Shown: positions 1 through 8,455 of the stretch, in pieces
Position numbering within the stretch: position 1 is the first letter of the stretch
How the letters are laid out: every line of letters starts with the position of its first letter
Assembly: GCF_021726515.1 (NCBI RefSeq)
Contig: NZ_JAKKCJ010000004.1
Span: 186,001 to 250,000, forward strand
DNA: 64,000 nucleotides
Source: Vibrio sp. CK2-1
GTDB lineage: Bacteria; Pseudomonadota; Gammaproteobacteria; Enterobacterales; Vibrionaceae
Reading direction: 5' to 3'
Made by a program: the position numbers and the translations under genes
The notes under the pieces: generated by a model
The model's input: only the letters and a program-made list of their open reading frames with translations
What the model was told of the DNA's origin: nothing
Database searches by the model: none

Positions 1-81
1 AGGGTTGACCACGCCGTGAGTCCATTTTTTATTGCGTCCTGCATTGACCAGTTTTGTTTCGTACTTCTCTGACTCTGACAT
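1..81 (-). CDS. metC: Cystathionine beta-lyase, N-terminal fragment
   Basis: Only the first 27 codons are inside the window; the rest lies beyond base 1. The reading frame from the ATG at 79-81 contains LVNAGRNKKWTHGVVNP, which closely resembles the N-terminus of E. coli MetC (LVNAGRSKKYTLGAVN). MetC is a cytoplasmic PLP enzyme that cleaves cystathionine to homocysteine, ammonia and pyruvate in methionine synthesis. The PLP lysine and the rest of the fold are not visible, so the assignment rests on this short N-terminal match. A related Cys/Met-metabolism PLP enzyme cannot be excluded. Confidence 0.7.
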   Translation of the reverse strand, partial: MSESEKYETKLVNAGRNKKWTHGVVNP

Positions 82-129
82 TTAATATCCTTATATTCGT
101 TAGAACTTATCGCTTTCTATCATATTGCC

Positions 130-1584
130 TTATAGCAAAGGGTTAAATAGGTAGAAGACCCTTTCTAGCATTCGGTGGGCAAAATTACGTTGTTCCCACC
201 TTTCTTTTGAAACTAAGGTAGATTGTTTTAAGTAATTTTCTTGTACCCAATATAACTCTTTGGTGAATTCATAATCATCGACCGCTAGGGTTAATTCAAA
301 GTTAAGCCACAAGCTTCTCATATCGAGGTTAACACTACCCACTAGGCAGTATTGCTGATCAATGACAACGGATTTGGTATGTAATAGACCAGCATCAAAT
401 TGATAAATATGTACACCCGCTTCAAGTAATTCACTAAAGAAAGATTTAGAAGCCCAGTTCACTAATAGAGAATCGTTCTTCTTCGGTATCAATAATTCAA
501 CGGTAACGCCACGCTGGGCGGTCATTTTGATTACCTGCATTAAGTTGTCACTAGGGACGAAATAAGGCGTGGTAATACGAACCGATTGTTTTGCCTGATT
601 AATCGCGAGTGTTAAAACTTGCTGAATGAGATTTTCAGGCATACCTGGGCCAGATGGCACTACTTGAATGGGATGTAATGCGCCGGTATTTTCTATTGTA
701 CAAACAGGGAAGGTAGGTAGATGACGTTCACCGGTTTCAACTTCCCAATCCCAAGCATGTATTGCTGCCAGAACATTAACGGTAGGGCCAGTCACTCGAA
801 CCATTACGTCAATCCATTCGCCTACGCCAGCATCTTTTTTGAAGTACTCAGGATCAACCATATTCATTGAGCCGGTATAGGCGACTTCATCATCAATGGT
901 AATGATTTTACGGTGTAGTCGTAGATCTAATCGACGGAAGAATACACGGAAAGCATTCACTTCTAACGCCTGACGAATATCAATGCCAGCTTCTACCATT
1001 AACTTCTGCCAATGGCTGCGGAAGAATTTAGGGCTACCTGCCGAGTCAATTAAGATCTGAATATTAACGCCTCGTTTGGCAGCTTGAATCAGCGCAGCAT
1101 TGACCGAATCGATGAGGCCGCCACTTTGCCAGATATAAAATTCCATTCGAATATTGGTTTGCGCTTGTTCAATATCATCAATGATTGAGTGCAGAATTTT
1201 ATCCGGTGTGTCCTGTAACGATAGGGTGTTACCACACAACGCAGGAATCGCGGTGCGGTTGGTGCAAAGGTCATGAATTTGCGCCAGTTGTAAATTAAGT
1301 AAAGTCGGTTGGTGAGCTTGGCATTCATGCAATTGAGTGAACCATTCACCATAAGGGGCAAACATACTTTGCGATCGTTCGGCGCGCTTACGACCGAGGT
1401 TAAGTTCGCCAAAAAGGAAATAAAATAGAACGCCAACAAAAGGAATGATGTAAATGATCATTAGCCAAGCAAGCGAGACACTCACGGCACGGCGCTTAAT
1501 CACAACACGGATGGTAACCCCTGCTACGAGAAGCCAATAACTAATCACACCTGCTAGCGCAACAATTTGATAGAACTTTTCCAT
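130..1584 (-). CDS. cls: Cardiolipin synthase
   Basis: Membrane enzyme of the phospholipase D superfamily that makes cardiolipin from phosphatidylglycerol. Two hydrophobic N-terminal segments (about residues 5-27 and 37-58) anchor the protein. Two complete HKD catalytic motifs follow: H224-K226-D231 in LHRKIITIDD, and H402-K404-D409 in LHTKSVVID. The 484-residue length fits the ClsA type, which has the N-terminal membrane anchor, rather than ClsB or ClsC. It is a single gene convergent with nothing; its 3' end is 48 bases from metC on the same strand. No catalytic residue appears to be missing. Confidence 0.93.
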   Translation of the reverse strand: MEKFYQIVALAGVISYWLLVAGVTIRVVIKRRAVSVSLAWLMIIYIIPFVGVLFYFLFGELNLGRKRAERSQSMFAPYGEWFTQLHECQAHQPTLLNLQLAQIHDLCTNRTAIPALCGNTLSLQDTPDKILHSIIDDIEQAQTNIRMEFYIWQSGGLIDSVNAALIQAAKRGVNIQILIDSAGSPKFFRSHWQKLMVEAGIDIRQALEVNAFRVFFRRLDLRLHRKIITIDDEVAYTGSMNMVDPEYFKKDAGVGEWIDVMVRVTGPTVNVLAAIHAWDWEVETGERHLPTFPVCTIENTGALHPIQVVPSGPGMPENLIQQVLTLAINQAKQSVRITTPYFVPSDNLMQVIKMTAQRGVTVELLIPKKNDSLLVNWASKSFFSELLEAGVHIYQFDAGLLHTKSVVIDQQYCLVGSVNLDMRSLWLNFELTLAVDDYEFTKELYWVQENYLKQSTLVSKERWEQRNFAHRMLERVFYLFNPLL

Positions 1585-1965
1585 TTATTCCTTTGATATC
1601 ACCGACTTCATGGATCTCGATACTACCATTCTTTAGCCTGAACTTTGAATCATATTCTTATCGTCTTCTTTTCGTATGAAAGGAAGGTGCTTTGTTATAA
1701 ATGACATGGGTTAGATCAATCAGAAAATGAATAGGTAGTTAACTCTATACCCAAATAACTTCATTAGAAGAAAATTGCCAAATTAAGCGACCAAGCGTGA
1801 TTGGTGTTAATAAATTGTTGCGTGAAGTTCTTATGTGTTATGAGTATTTGATGATTTTATGCTCAAATGTTCGCTTATTTGAATTTTTTATACTGCTTTA
1901 ACTTTAAATCCACCACATAAACTGCTTTACTTGCAACCCTATTAATAAAATTCATTTTGGCCGCA
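1585..1965. other. Intergenic region without a recognisable gene
   Basis: This stretch separates the minus-strand cls from the plus-strand NSS transporter, so it should carry both promoters. It is AT-rich with no convincing open frame, RNA gene or strong hairpin. The only recognisable regulatory sequence lies next to the transporter and is listed separately. Confidence 0.5.
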
Positions 1966-2005
1966 TGTACATAAAATTTTACACGGCTGTAAATTATAAT
2001 AATTA
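1966..2005 (+). promoter_or_regulatory. Candidate promoter with TyrR-like box before the NSS transporter
   Basis: A perfect -10 hexamer TATAAT is at 1995-2000, about 40 bases before the transporter ATG, with no good -35. Immediately upstream, 1966-1983 reads TGTACA-N6-TTTACA, one mismatch from the TyrR consensus TGTAAA-N6-TTTACA. A second TGTAAA half-site starts at 1988. A strong box next to a weak box overlapping a promoter is the arrangement known for E. coli tyrP and related genes. TyrR binding here is inferred from sequence only. Confidence 0.4.
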
Positions 2006-2039
2006 TTGGCTTTAAGCCTAAAACACAACGGAAAGTATT

Positions 2040-3380
2040 ATGGCGTCAGGTTCACGTGCTCAGTTTAGCTCTAAATTGGGTTTCATTATGGCCGCAGCGG
2101 GATCAGCGGTTGGATTAGGAAATGTTTGGGGCTTCCCAACACAAGCAGCAAGCAATGGTGGGGCAGTCTTTTTGATTGTGTACTTGGTGATGGTAGCGGT
2201 GCTTGCTCTACCTATGCTGATTGCAGAACTAACCATTGGTCGTTATGGACAAGCGAGTCCACTACGTTCGATTGCAAGTATTTGGCCTAAGCGCAGTAAA
2301 GTGCCTGTCGGTTTTGGCTTGCTTGGCTTGTTAACGGCTTTAATGATCTTGAGTTTTTATTCGATCATTGCAGGTTGGCTTGCCGGTTATTTAGTGAGCC
2401 CGATACTCGACTTGGTTGGCCTACACTCTGCGGCCAATTGGTTAGAATCATTTAGCCTTGAAAGAAACCTTGTGCTTGCCTTGGTGTTTATTGGTTTAAC
2501 TATGAAAGTAGTGATGAGCGGCGTAACCGATGGGATCGAGCGTTGGTCATCTCGTCTAATGCCGGTTTTGGTTGGTTTGTTCGTTATCATGATCATTTAT
2601 ATTCTGACTCAAGATGGCGCAATGGACGGGTTAAAAATGTACCTTGTTCCTGATATGTCTCACTTTAGTGCTGATCTAGTGGTGGGAGCTATGGGGCAAG
2701 CTTTCTTCTCGTTATCTCTTGGTGTGACGGTGATGATGGTTTATGGCTCATATTTACCAAAAGACATTAATATTCCGAAAACCGCGGCACAAGTGGCAGC
2801 GATTGATACAGGCATCGCGTTTGGTGCCGGTTTGTTGATTCTACCGGCGATGTTTGTCGCGCAAAAACACGGCGTACAAATTTATGATCAAGCGGGGCAA
2901 TTACTAAATTCAGATACTTTGGTGTTCACCGTGCTTCCTGCTATGTTCGATACCATGGGAAGTGTTGGCATTATTGTTGGCATTCTATTCTTCGCATTAA
3001 TGTTGATCGCAGCATTAACGTCATCGATTTCAATGCTAGAAGTGCCGGTTTCGTGTGCAATTGAAGAGCTTGGTCACTCTCGCAAAAAAGCCGTTTGGTG
3101 GATTGGCGGTGTCGCTTTAGCGCTTGCGGCAGCGATCGTATTTAACTTTGGGACTTTATTCGGTCTTGTTATTACCGTCTCAACGGTCTACCTACAGCCT
3201 TTATTGGGTCTTGTGTGGGCAATTTGTGCGGGATGGGTATGGCAGCGTGCAGGTTTACTTGAAGAGATTCGTCAAGGTAACCCAGAGGTTGCAGATAGCC
3301 TTTTCTGGAAAGTGTGGCCAAACTACTTACGTTACGTATGCCCAATTCTAATGGGATTGGTATTCTGGGTGACAATCTAG
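2040..3380 (+). CDS. Sodium-dependent transporter, NSS/SNF family
   Basis: Inner-membrane sodium:solute symporter of the neurotransmitter:sodium symporter family (LeuT fold), probably for an amino acid or related amine. The first membrane helix carries the family signature AGSAVGLGNVWGFP, whose unwound centre binds sodium and substrate. The 446-residue length and hydrophobic pattern fit about 11 helices, as in bacterial members such as the tyrosine transporter TyT1, rather than the 12 of LeuT. The ATG at 2040 directly precedes the canonical amphipathic N-terminus. The gene is alone, followed by a terminator. Substrate cannot be read from sequence, but the TyrR-like box upstream hints at an aromatic amino acid. 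Confidence 0.9.
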   Translation: MASGSRAQFSSKLGFIMAAAGSAVGLGNVWGFPTQAASNGGAVFLIVYLVMVAVLALPMLIAELTIGRYGQASPLRSIASIWPKRSKVPVGFGLLGLLTALMILSFYSIIAGWLAGYLVSPILDLVGLHSAANWLESFSLERNLVLALVFIGLTMKVVMSGVTDGIERWSSRLMPVLVGLFVIMIIYILTQDGAMDGLKMYLVPDMSHFSADLVVGAMGQAFFSLSLGVTVMMVYGSYLPKDINIPKTAAQVAAIDTGIAFGAGLLILPAMFVAQKHGVQIYDQAGQLLNSDTLVFTVLPAMFDTMGSVGIIVGILFFALMLIAALTSSISMLEVPVSCAIEELGHSRKKAVWWIGGVALALAAAIVFNFGTLFGLVITVSTVYLQPLLGLVWAICAGWVWQRAGLLEEIRQGNPEVADSLFWKVWPNYLRYVCPILMGLVFWVTI

Positions 3381-3406
3381 ATTATCCTCCTTCTTATTGA
3401 GTTAAG

Positions 3407-3433
3407 TGCCTCGTTTTTACGGGGCATTTTTTA
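3407..3433 (+). terminator. Rho-independent terminator after the NSS transporter
   Basis: Arms TGCCTCG and CGGGGCA (one G-T pair) enclose a short T-rich loop and are followed by a run of six T. Confidence 0.8.
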
Positions 3434-3511
3434 TCTGTCAGATAGGGCTGCCATTTAGTATTGAAGCAGGGCAAGGTATACTTCAGCCTCTCTTTTTCCG
3501 GTAAGGTTTTT

Positions 3512-4219
3512 ATGTTCGATATTCTGTATCAAAATGCCGACTTTTTAGTCATTAATAAGCATCCGAATGTCAGTGTGCATAAAGATGATGGTGAGACTTC
3601 TTTATTAATTGAAGTGGCCAAATCCGAAATGGTTGAGTTAACAGCAGAGCAAAAACTCTATCTGATTCATCGCTTAGATAAAATGACGTCGGGAATTCTA
3701 CTACTGGGCAAGCATCAGCAAGCCGCTAGTGAATTATCGCAACTTTTTGCCAATCGCATGGTGAGCAAATTTTACCTTGCGATTGGGGTGAAAAAGCCAA
3801 AGAAAAAACAAGGGTTGGTTTCTGGCGATATGGAACGTTCTAGGCGCTCTAGTTGGAAGTTATTAAAAAGCCAAGATAACCCGGCTAAAACACAATTCTT
3901 TTCATTGGCTGGAGAGAATGGACAGCGTCTGTTTTTATGTAAGCCGCATACCGGTAAAACTCATCAAATTCGAGTGGCGCTCAATTCCATTGGCTCATCA
4001 ATTGTAGGGGACGATATCTACACCCCAAGCAGCAAAGCTGATCGCGGTTATCTGCATGCCTATTGTTTGTCGTTTGAGTATCAAGGGCAAGCGTATGAGT
4101 TTATTTGCGATCCAAGCCAATATGAACATTTAGGTCAAGAGTGGCAAACCGAAGCCGCCAAGCAGGCAATTGAGCAATGGAGCAAACCCTCTAGCCTCAA
4201 TTGGCCAACAATTAAATAA
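3512..4219 (+). CDS. RluA-family pseudouridine synthase (TIGR01621-like)
   Basis: Predicted RNA pseudouridine synthase. Residues 53-56 are HRLD, the signature loop of the RluA family with the catalytic aspartate D56, and KPHTGKTHQIRVAL is the second conserved family motif. There is no S4 RNA-binding domain, and at 235 residues it is a short, single-domain member. An upstream in-frame start exists at 3461, but the ATG at 3512 is chosen because it is preceded by GTAAGG at proper distance and begins exactly at the conserved fold (FDILYQNADFLVINKH). The RNA target is unknown. The methyltransferase gene starts 18 bases downstream, so the two are probably co-transcribed. Confidence 0.82.
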   Translation: MFDILYQNADFLVINKHPNVSVHKDDGETSLLIEVAKSEMVELTAEQKLYLIHRLDKMTSGILLLGKHQQAASELSQLFANRMVSKFYLAIGVKKPKKKQGLVSGDMERSRRSSWKLLKSQDNPAKTQFFSLAGENGQRLFLCKPHTGKTHQIRVALNSIGSSIVGDDIYTPSSKADRGYLHAYCLSFEYQGQAYEFICDPSQYEHLGQEWQTEAAKQAIEQWSKPSSLNWPTIK

Positions 4220-4237
4220 TTTATAAGTGAATCGATA

Positions 4238-5185
4238 ATGGAAATCACACAGTTAGACACTTTTTTTGAACGTATCAAACAGCAACTACCACTTTGTGAA
4301 GGTGAGATGCGTCGTTTATTTCACGGCCGTGGACAAACATTTCAAGGCTTAGAGCAGATCACCGCAGATTGGATTGGCAGACAGTTGATCGTGACGTTAT
4401 TTAAGCCCGTTGAAGATGACTTTAATCAAGCGTTGAAATTAGGCTTAACTGAACTCTTTGACAGTGACGTTTGGCACTCTGCTGGTGGTACGGGGATTGG
4501 TTTGCAGCATAGATACCAACATGGTGCGCCATTTGAAACCATTGCCGGTGAGATTCAAGAAAACACGGTTGGCATTGAAAACGGTCTTAAATATCAGCTT
4601 GTACTGGGTAAGAACCAGAATATGGGGATTTTCCTGGATATGCGTTTAGGCCGTCAATGGGTACAAGAACGGTCGCAAGGTAAACGTGTATTGAATCTAT
4701 TTGCTTATACCTGTGGTTTTTCAGTTGCAGCGAAAGCTGGTGGTGCCGATCAAGTGGTCAATGTTGATATGGCAAAAGGCGCGTTATCTCGTGGGCGCGA
4801 CAATCATCGACTAAATGAGCATGATATGTCAGATGTCACTTTCATGGGCTACGATATCTTCCGCTCTTGGGGAAAAATTACTAAATATGGCCCTTATGAT
4901 TTAGTGATTATCGATCCGCCATCTTTCCAAAAAGGCAGCTTTGCTTTAACCAAAGATTACAAACGCATTTTACGTAAACTACCGACGTTACTGAATGAAG
5001 GTGGTGAAGTGTTTGCGTGTGTGAACTCTCCAGTGGTGAGTGAAGACTTCTTAATTGATTCAATGGCAGAAGAAGCACCTGAACTGACGTTTGTCGAGCG
5101 ATTAGCCAATCCGGAAGAATTTGCTGATGTCGATGATCAAGCGAGTTTGAAGGTAATGATATTTTCATCAAAAGCAGAAAGTTAA
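4238..5185 (+). CDS. Class I SAM-dependent methyltransferase (PF10672-like)
   Basis: Cytoplasmic Rossmann-fold methyltransferase related to the rRNA cytosine-5 methyltransferases RlmI/RlmK. Visible motifs are the SAM-binding loop LNLFAYTCGFSVAA, the acidic residue VDMAKGALSRGRDN that should contact ribose, and DPPSFQKGS at about residue 226 (motif IV). It lacks the PUA domain of RlmI, so the substrate is uncertain; RNA is likely, since the preceding gene is an RNA-modifying enzyme. No defect is seen. The 315-residue length fits the family. Confidence 0.8.
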   Translation: MEITQLDTFFERIKQQLPLCEGEMRRLFHGRGQTFQGLEQITADWIGRQLIVTLFKPVEDDFNQALKLGLTELFDSDVWHSAGGTGIGLQHRYQHGAPFETIAGEIQENTVGIENGLKYQLVLGKNQNMGIFLDMRLGRQWVQERSQGKRVLNLFAYTCGFSVAAKAGGADQVVNVDMAKGALSRGRDNHRLNEHDMSDVTFMGYDIFRSWGKITKYGPYDLVIIDPPSFQKGSFALTKDYKRILRKLPTLLNEGGEVFACVNSPVVSEDFLIDSMAEEAPELTFVERLANPEEFADVDDQASLKVMIFSSKAES

Positions 5186-5274
5186 CCGGCTGAATTTTAG
5201 GTAAATTCCTACTGGCAATATTTGTAAAATAATGCATGATTAAATGAAACTATTTGATTCAAGGAAGATAACCT

Positions 5275-5484
5275 ATGCCATTAGCTCAATGCCCTATATG
5301 TGATAAGTCGATATCAAAACGAGCGCATGCTTGCCCAAGTTGTGGTGAGCCTGATCCATTTAACAGCCGAGCTAAATTCAAAGCATTGACAACGGTACTC
5401 TGGATTGTGGCAATTGTTGGTGGGGTATACCTGTTTTGGGTTTATGGCCTACCTATGTTGATTGATTTAGCCCATAAGTTATAA
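5275..5484 (+). CDS. Small zinc-ribbon membrane protein
   Basis: A 69-residue protein with an N-terminal zinc ribbon (CPICDKSISKRAHACPSCG, two CxxC pairs) and one C-terminal hydrophobic helix (about residues 40-62). The pattern suggests a metal-binding head held at the inner membrane. AAGGA lies just upstream of the ATG. Function is unknown. It is followed by a strong bidirectional terminator shared with the pilotin gene. Confidence 0.75.
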   Translation: MPLAQCPICDKSISKRAHACPSCGEPDPFNSRAKFKALTTVLWIVAIVGGVYLFWVYGLPMLIDLAHKL

Positions 5485-5487
5485 AAA

Positions 5488-5522
5488 TTAACCCCCTAAT
5501 GAGAAGATCATCAGGGGGTTAA
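5488..5522. terminator. Bidirectional terminator between zinc-ribbon gene and pilotin
   Basis: Perfect 10-bp arms TTAACCCCCT and AGGGGGTTAA lie between two convergent genes. A and T runs on both sides let it serve either strand. Confidence 0.75.
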
Positions 5523-5550
5523 TTGTATCTACTAGTTAATCGCGTTTAGA

Positions 5551-5949
5551 TTAACTTTCATCTTCTACTTGCTGGCAAGTTTGTTCGCTAATACTTTTCT
5601 CAACTAGCATTTGTCCACGTTCGCTACGAATGGTGACTTTGTAAATCACACCTTTCTTCAAAACCGAACGAACTTCATTACTCTTACAGTAAGTTTTTAC
5701 ACTTGCGTCAACTAAAGCCGTTGGTGAAACAGAGCCTGAACTGTTGTAAATCATCAGTAGTTCAACAACATTTTTATCTGATTTTGCACTCATCACATTC
5801 AGCGGGCCGATTTTGTAAGGTAGACCAGCTTCAATCACGCTTGCGCGGTGATCGGCCATCATTTCTACTTCACTTGGCGTTGATGAACAACCGAGTAATA
5901 AGGCGGCGCTTAATAGAGCGAGTAGGGGTGTTTTAAAAGACATCTTCAT
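5551..5949 (-). CDS. Type II secretion pilotin lipoprotein, AspS/GspS-beta-like
   Basis: A 132-residue lipoprotein: a signal peptide ends in the lipobox LLLGC (modified Cys about residue 21). The mature part has two cysteines, in TYCKSNEVRSVLKKGVIYKV and SISEQTC. Their spacing and surroundings match the disulfide-bonded AspS pilotin of Vibrio cholerae and E. coli YghG. Such pilotins carry the secretin GspD to the outer membrane during type II secretion assembly. No other gsp genes are nearby, as is also known for V. cholerae aspS. Its ATG overlaps the yciI stop codon by one base (TAATG), so it is probably translationally coupled to yciI. The family call comes from remembered motif similarity, not alignment. 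Confidence 0.75.
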   Translation of the reverse strand: MKMSFKTPLLALLSAALLLGCSSTPSEVEMMADHRASVIEAGLPYKIGPLNVMSAKSDKNVVELLMIYNSSGSVSPTALVDASVKTYCKSNEVRSVLKKGVIYKVTIRSERGQMLVEKSISEQTCQQVEDES

Positions 5950-6248
5950 TATGGTAATACTTTCTTAAATGGTTTGACGATAACCTTTTCGTAAACGCCA
6001 GCTTCGATATAAGGGTCAGCATCTGCCCATGCTTTGGCGTCATCAAGAGAGTTAAATTCTGCAATTACAGTGGATCCGGTAAAGCCTGCTTCGCCTGGGT
6101 TATCTGAATCAATCGCAGGCATTGGGCCAGCTACTAATAAGCGACCTTCTTCTTGTAATTGGACTAGGCGAGCTAAGTGACGGTCACGAACGCTCATTCG
6201 TTTTTCTAATGAGTTCTCAACATCCTGAGAAAAAATAACATACCACAT
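5949..6248 (-). CDS. yciI: YciI family protein
   Basis: Small cytoplasmic protein with a ferredoxin-like fold (dimeric alpha+beta barrel). Conserved features are the start [17 protein letters not shown], the loop [11 protein letters not shown] with the family His/Asp-type active-site region, and [23 protein letters not shown]. Biochemical function is unknown. The gene lies between yciA and the pilotin gene, as yciI lies near yciA/yciB in E. coli. It starts after a hairpin terminator, so it should have its own promoter, and it ends overlapping the next start codon. Confidence 0.88.
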   Translation of the reverse strand: MWYVIFSQDVENSLEKRMSVRDRHLARLVQLQEEGRLLVAGPMPAIDSDNPGEAGFTGSTVIAEFNSLDDAKAWADADPYIEAGVYEKVIVKPFKKVLP

Positions 6249-6301
6249 GGGAAGAGTCCTTTATGTTGAAATTCAAGATAAGAAGTTAATATACGCGGCT
6301 C

Positions 6302-6356
6302 AAAAAAATAAGGCTACCATTTGCCAGTAAAACTGCACTTGATAGCCTTATTTTGT
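6302..6356 (-). terminator. Terminator after yciA
   Basis: Arms AAAATAAGGCTA and TAGCCTTATTTT form a long stem with a loop that has its own small hairpin. On the minus strand it ends in T residues, placing it just past yciA. Confidence 0.7.
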
Positions 6357-6396
6357 GTTGTATATCCAAGTAACTTCTGGAGTTCACTGGTTAATC

Positions 6397-6795
6397 TTAT
6401 TCTGGTTTTACACTACGAGGTTTACCATCAGCATCAATAGCAACGTAGTTGAATGTTGCTTCACAAACTTTGTTCTTTTCACCAACACCATCTAGGCCAA
6501 CAGATTTAACCCATACTTCTAATGCAATAGACATGGAAGTGCGGCCAATTTTGATGCATTCACCATAACAGCAAACTACATCACCTACTTTTACCGGTTG
6601 CTTAAAAGTGATACTAGAAACAGAAACTGTCACGACGCGGCTGTTGGAAAGTTCTTTAGCTAAAATAGCGCCGGCTAAATCGAGTTGAGACATGATCCAG
6701 CCACCAAAAATATCACCATTGGCATTGGTATCGGCAGGCATTGCAAGAGTACGAAGTACCATAGAACCACGAGGGGGCTGAGGTTGAGAGCTCAT
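6397..6795 (-). CDS. yciA: Acyl-CoA thioester hydrolase YciA
   Basis: Cytoplasmic hotdog-fold thioesterase that hydrolyses a broad range of acyl-CoAs. Recognisable blocks are the start MSSQPQPPRGSMVLRTLAMP, the catalytic-helix region ANGDIFGGWIMSQLDLAG with the conserved Asn and Asp, and CYGECIKIGRTSM. The frame is open to 6837, but the ATG at 6795 is chosen because it follows AGGAC and begins at the family's usual N-terminus. That gives 132 residues, the normal length. It lies directly downstream of yciB, as in E. coli. Confidence 0.92.
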   Translation of the reverse strand: MSSQPQPPRGSMVLRTLAMPADTNANGDIFGGWIMSQLDLAGAILAKELSNSRVVTVSVSSITFKQPVKVGDVVCCYGECIKIGRTSMSIALEVWVKSVGLDGVGEKNKVCEATFNYVAIDADGKPRSVKPE

Positions 6796-6912
6796 ATTAT
6801 GTCCTAAATTAAAAATTCCATTACTGCTATAGCCCAATCACTTGGGGATATAAATTATGACAGTAATGGAATAACAATCAACTACTCATCAGGCTATATG
6901 ATGATAGTTTGC

Positions 6913-7455
6913 TCAGCTTTCTTCTTTATTTTCTTTAGGCATATGCTTATAGACATAAACACCGGAAAGAATTGTGAAAGCGAAGGTGGCGATTAACAGG
7001 CCAAAGACTTTAAAGTTTACCCATACATCAAGCGGTAATTCGTAAGCCACATAGATATTTAAAGCTGCACACACTGCAAAGAAGCCAACCCAAGCAAGGT
7101 TCACTCGTTTCCATACGCTATCTGGAACGGTGATTTCTTTGCTTAGCATGCCTTTAATAACGGGTTTACCTAGGTAATCCATTACTAATAAACCAATCGC
7201 GAATAAGGCATAAATGATAGTGACTTTCCATTTGATGAAGTTGTCGTTATGGAAAAACAATGTCATTCCACCAAAGATAGCCACCATGGCAAAAGTGATG
7301 AGCTGCATTTTTTCTACTTTCTTATATAAGAAATAGATAACGCCAACTTGGATCGCGGTTGCAACAATCAAGGCACCGGTTGCGACATAGATATCATAGC
7401 TTTTGTATAGAAAGAAAAAGATGATAAGAGGGATAAAATCAATAAGTTGTTTCAT
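6913..7455 (-). CDS. yciB: Inner-membrane septation protein YciB (IspZ)
   Basis: A 180-residue polytopic inner-membrane protein with about five helices. It begins [20 protein letters not shown] and contains the conserved [12 protein letters not shown] and [12 protein letters not shown] segments of the YciB/IspZ family. The family is linked to cell-envelope synthesis and septation in enterobacteria and Shigella, but its molecular role is not firmly known. It precedes yciA on the same strand, matching the conserved yciB-yciA order near trp in gammaproteobacteria. Confidence 0.92.
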   Translation of the reverse strand: MKQLIDFIPLIIFFFLYKSYDIYVATGALIVATAIQVGVIYFLYKKVEKMQLITFAMVAIFGGMTLFFHNDNFIKWKVTIIYALFAIGLLVMDYLGKPVIKGMLSKEITVPDSVWKRVNLAWVGFFAVCAALNIYVAYELPLDVWVNFKVFGLLIATFAFTILSGVYVYKHMPKENKEES

Positions 7456-7591
7456 GCTTGACCATATATTAAGTAATAGCGTTTAAAATTACTGCTGCGA
7501 TAAAAGTAAAGTATCAGCAACAGTAAATACAGATGTAGCTCAGTCTACCCAATCGCCGCAGAATGAAAACCGTTTAGAGATGTTTTGCTAC

Positions 7592-7617
7592 AAAAAAAGA
7601 GCCATCAGGCCCTTTTA
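7592..7617 (-). terminator. Terminator of the trp operon
   Basis: Read on the minus strand, AGGGCC-TGAT-GGCTCT forms a six-pair stem (one G-T) followed by seven T. It lies about 30 bases after the trpA stop. Confidence 0.75.
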
Positions 7618-7648
7618 AAGTTATATACACTCAAATCATTAGTAATGA

Positions 7649-8455
7649 TTACTTTTGAGTGGCGGCTTTCATCGCTTTTACAAAGTCACCGAGTTCGCTA
7701 AGCATAGTCTCTGTCTGTTCTAGGTTACGCTCAATAATTTTCACTACCGCTGAACCAGAAATTGCGCCAGCTGCACCCGCTTGGATTGCTTCGGAAACTT
7801 GCGCCGGTTCTGATATACCAAATCCAAGAATCGCTGGTGGTGCATCAAACTGATTTAAACGCTCAAGTAATTCATGAACCGGCATGCCTGCTTTGGTTTC
7901 TGTACCTGTTACACCTGCGCGAGACAGTAGGTAGGTGTAACCTCCACCAAGGTTAGCAACTTGCTCTAGTGTTTCAGCGCTACCATTTGGCGGCGCAATG
8001 AATATAGGATGAATGCCGTGTGCTTTGGCCGCTTTTACAAATGGCTCACTTTCACCGGTTGGAACATCGGCAACCAATACTGAATCTACGCCAGCTTGTT
8101 GGCAGCGTGCATAGAAATCATCTAGGCCGCGTACATACACTAGGTTGGCATAAACCAGTAAGCCGATTGGTGTGTCTGGGTGTTGCGCACGAATTTTACT
8201 GATCAAATCAAAACAAATACTTGGTGTGGTATTCGATTCTAATGCACGAATATTGGCACCTTGAATGGTCGGGCCATCGGCAGAAGGATCAGAAAAAGGA
8301 AAGCCTAGTTCTAACGCATCGGCACCGGCATCGACTAAGGTTTGAATGATCGCCAGTGATTGCTCAGGGTTTGGATCACCAATGGTAACGAAAGGAACAA
8401 ATGCACCTTGGCTCTTTTCATTGAGCTGAGTAAATAATTGCTGATAACGGTCCAT
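7649..8455 (-). CDS. trpA: Tryptophan synthase alpha subunit
   Basis: TIM-barrel subunit that cleaves indole-3-glycerol phosphate to indole and glyceraldehyde 3-phosphate; indole is channelled to the beta subunit. The signature [19 protein letters not shown] holds the catalytic glutamate and aspartate. The phosphate-binding end GFGISEP and [12 protein letters not shown] are also present. At 268 residues it has full length. Its ATG overlaps the trpB stop by one base (TAATG), indicating translational coupling that helps equal synthesis of the two subunits. It is the last gene of the operon. Confidence 0.98.
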   Translation of the reverse strand: MDRYQQLFTQLNEKSQGAFVPFVTIGDPNPEQSLAIIQTLVDAGADALELGFPFSDPSADGPTIQGANIRALESNTTPSICFDLISKIRAQHPDTPIGLLVYANLVYVRGLDDFYARCQQAGVDSVLVADVPTGESEPFVKAAKAHGIHPIFIAPPNGSAETLEQVANLGGGYTYLLSRAGVTGTETKAGMPVHELLERLNQFDAPPAILGFGISEPAQVSEAIQAGAAGAISGSAVVKIIERNLEQTETMLSELGDFVKAMKAATQK

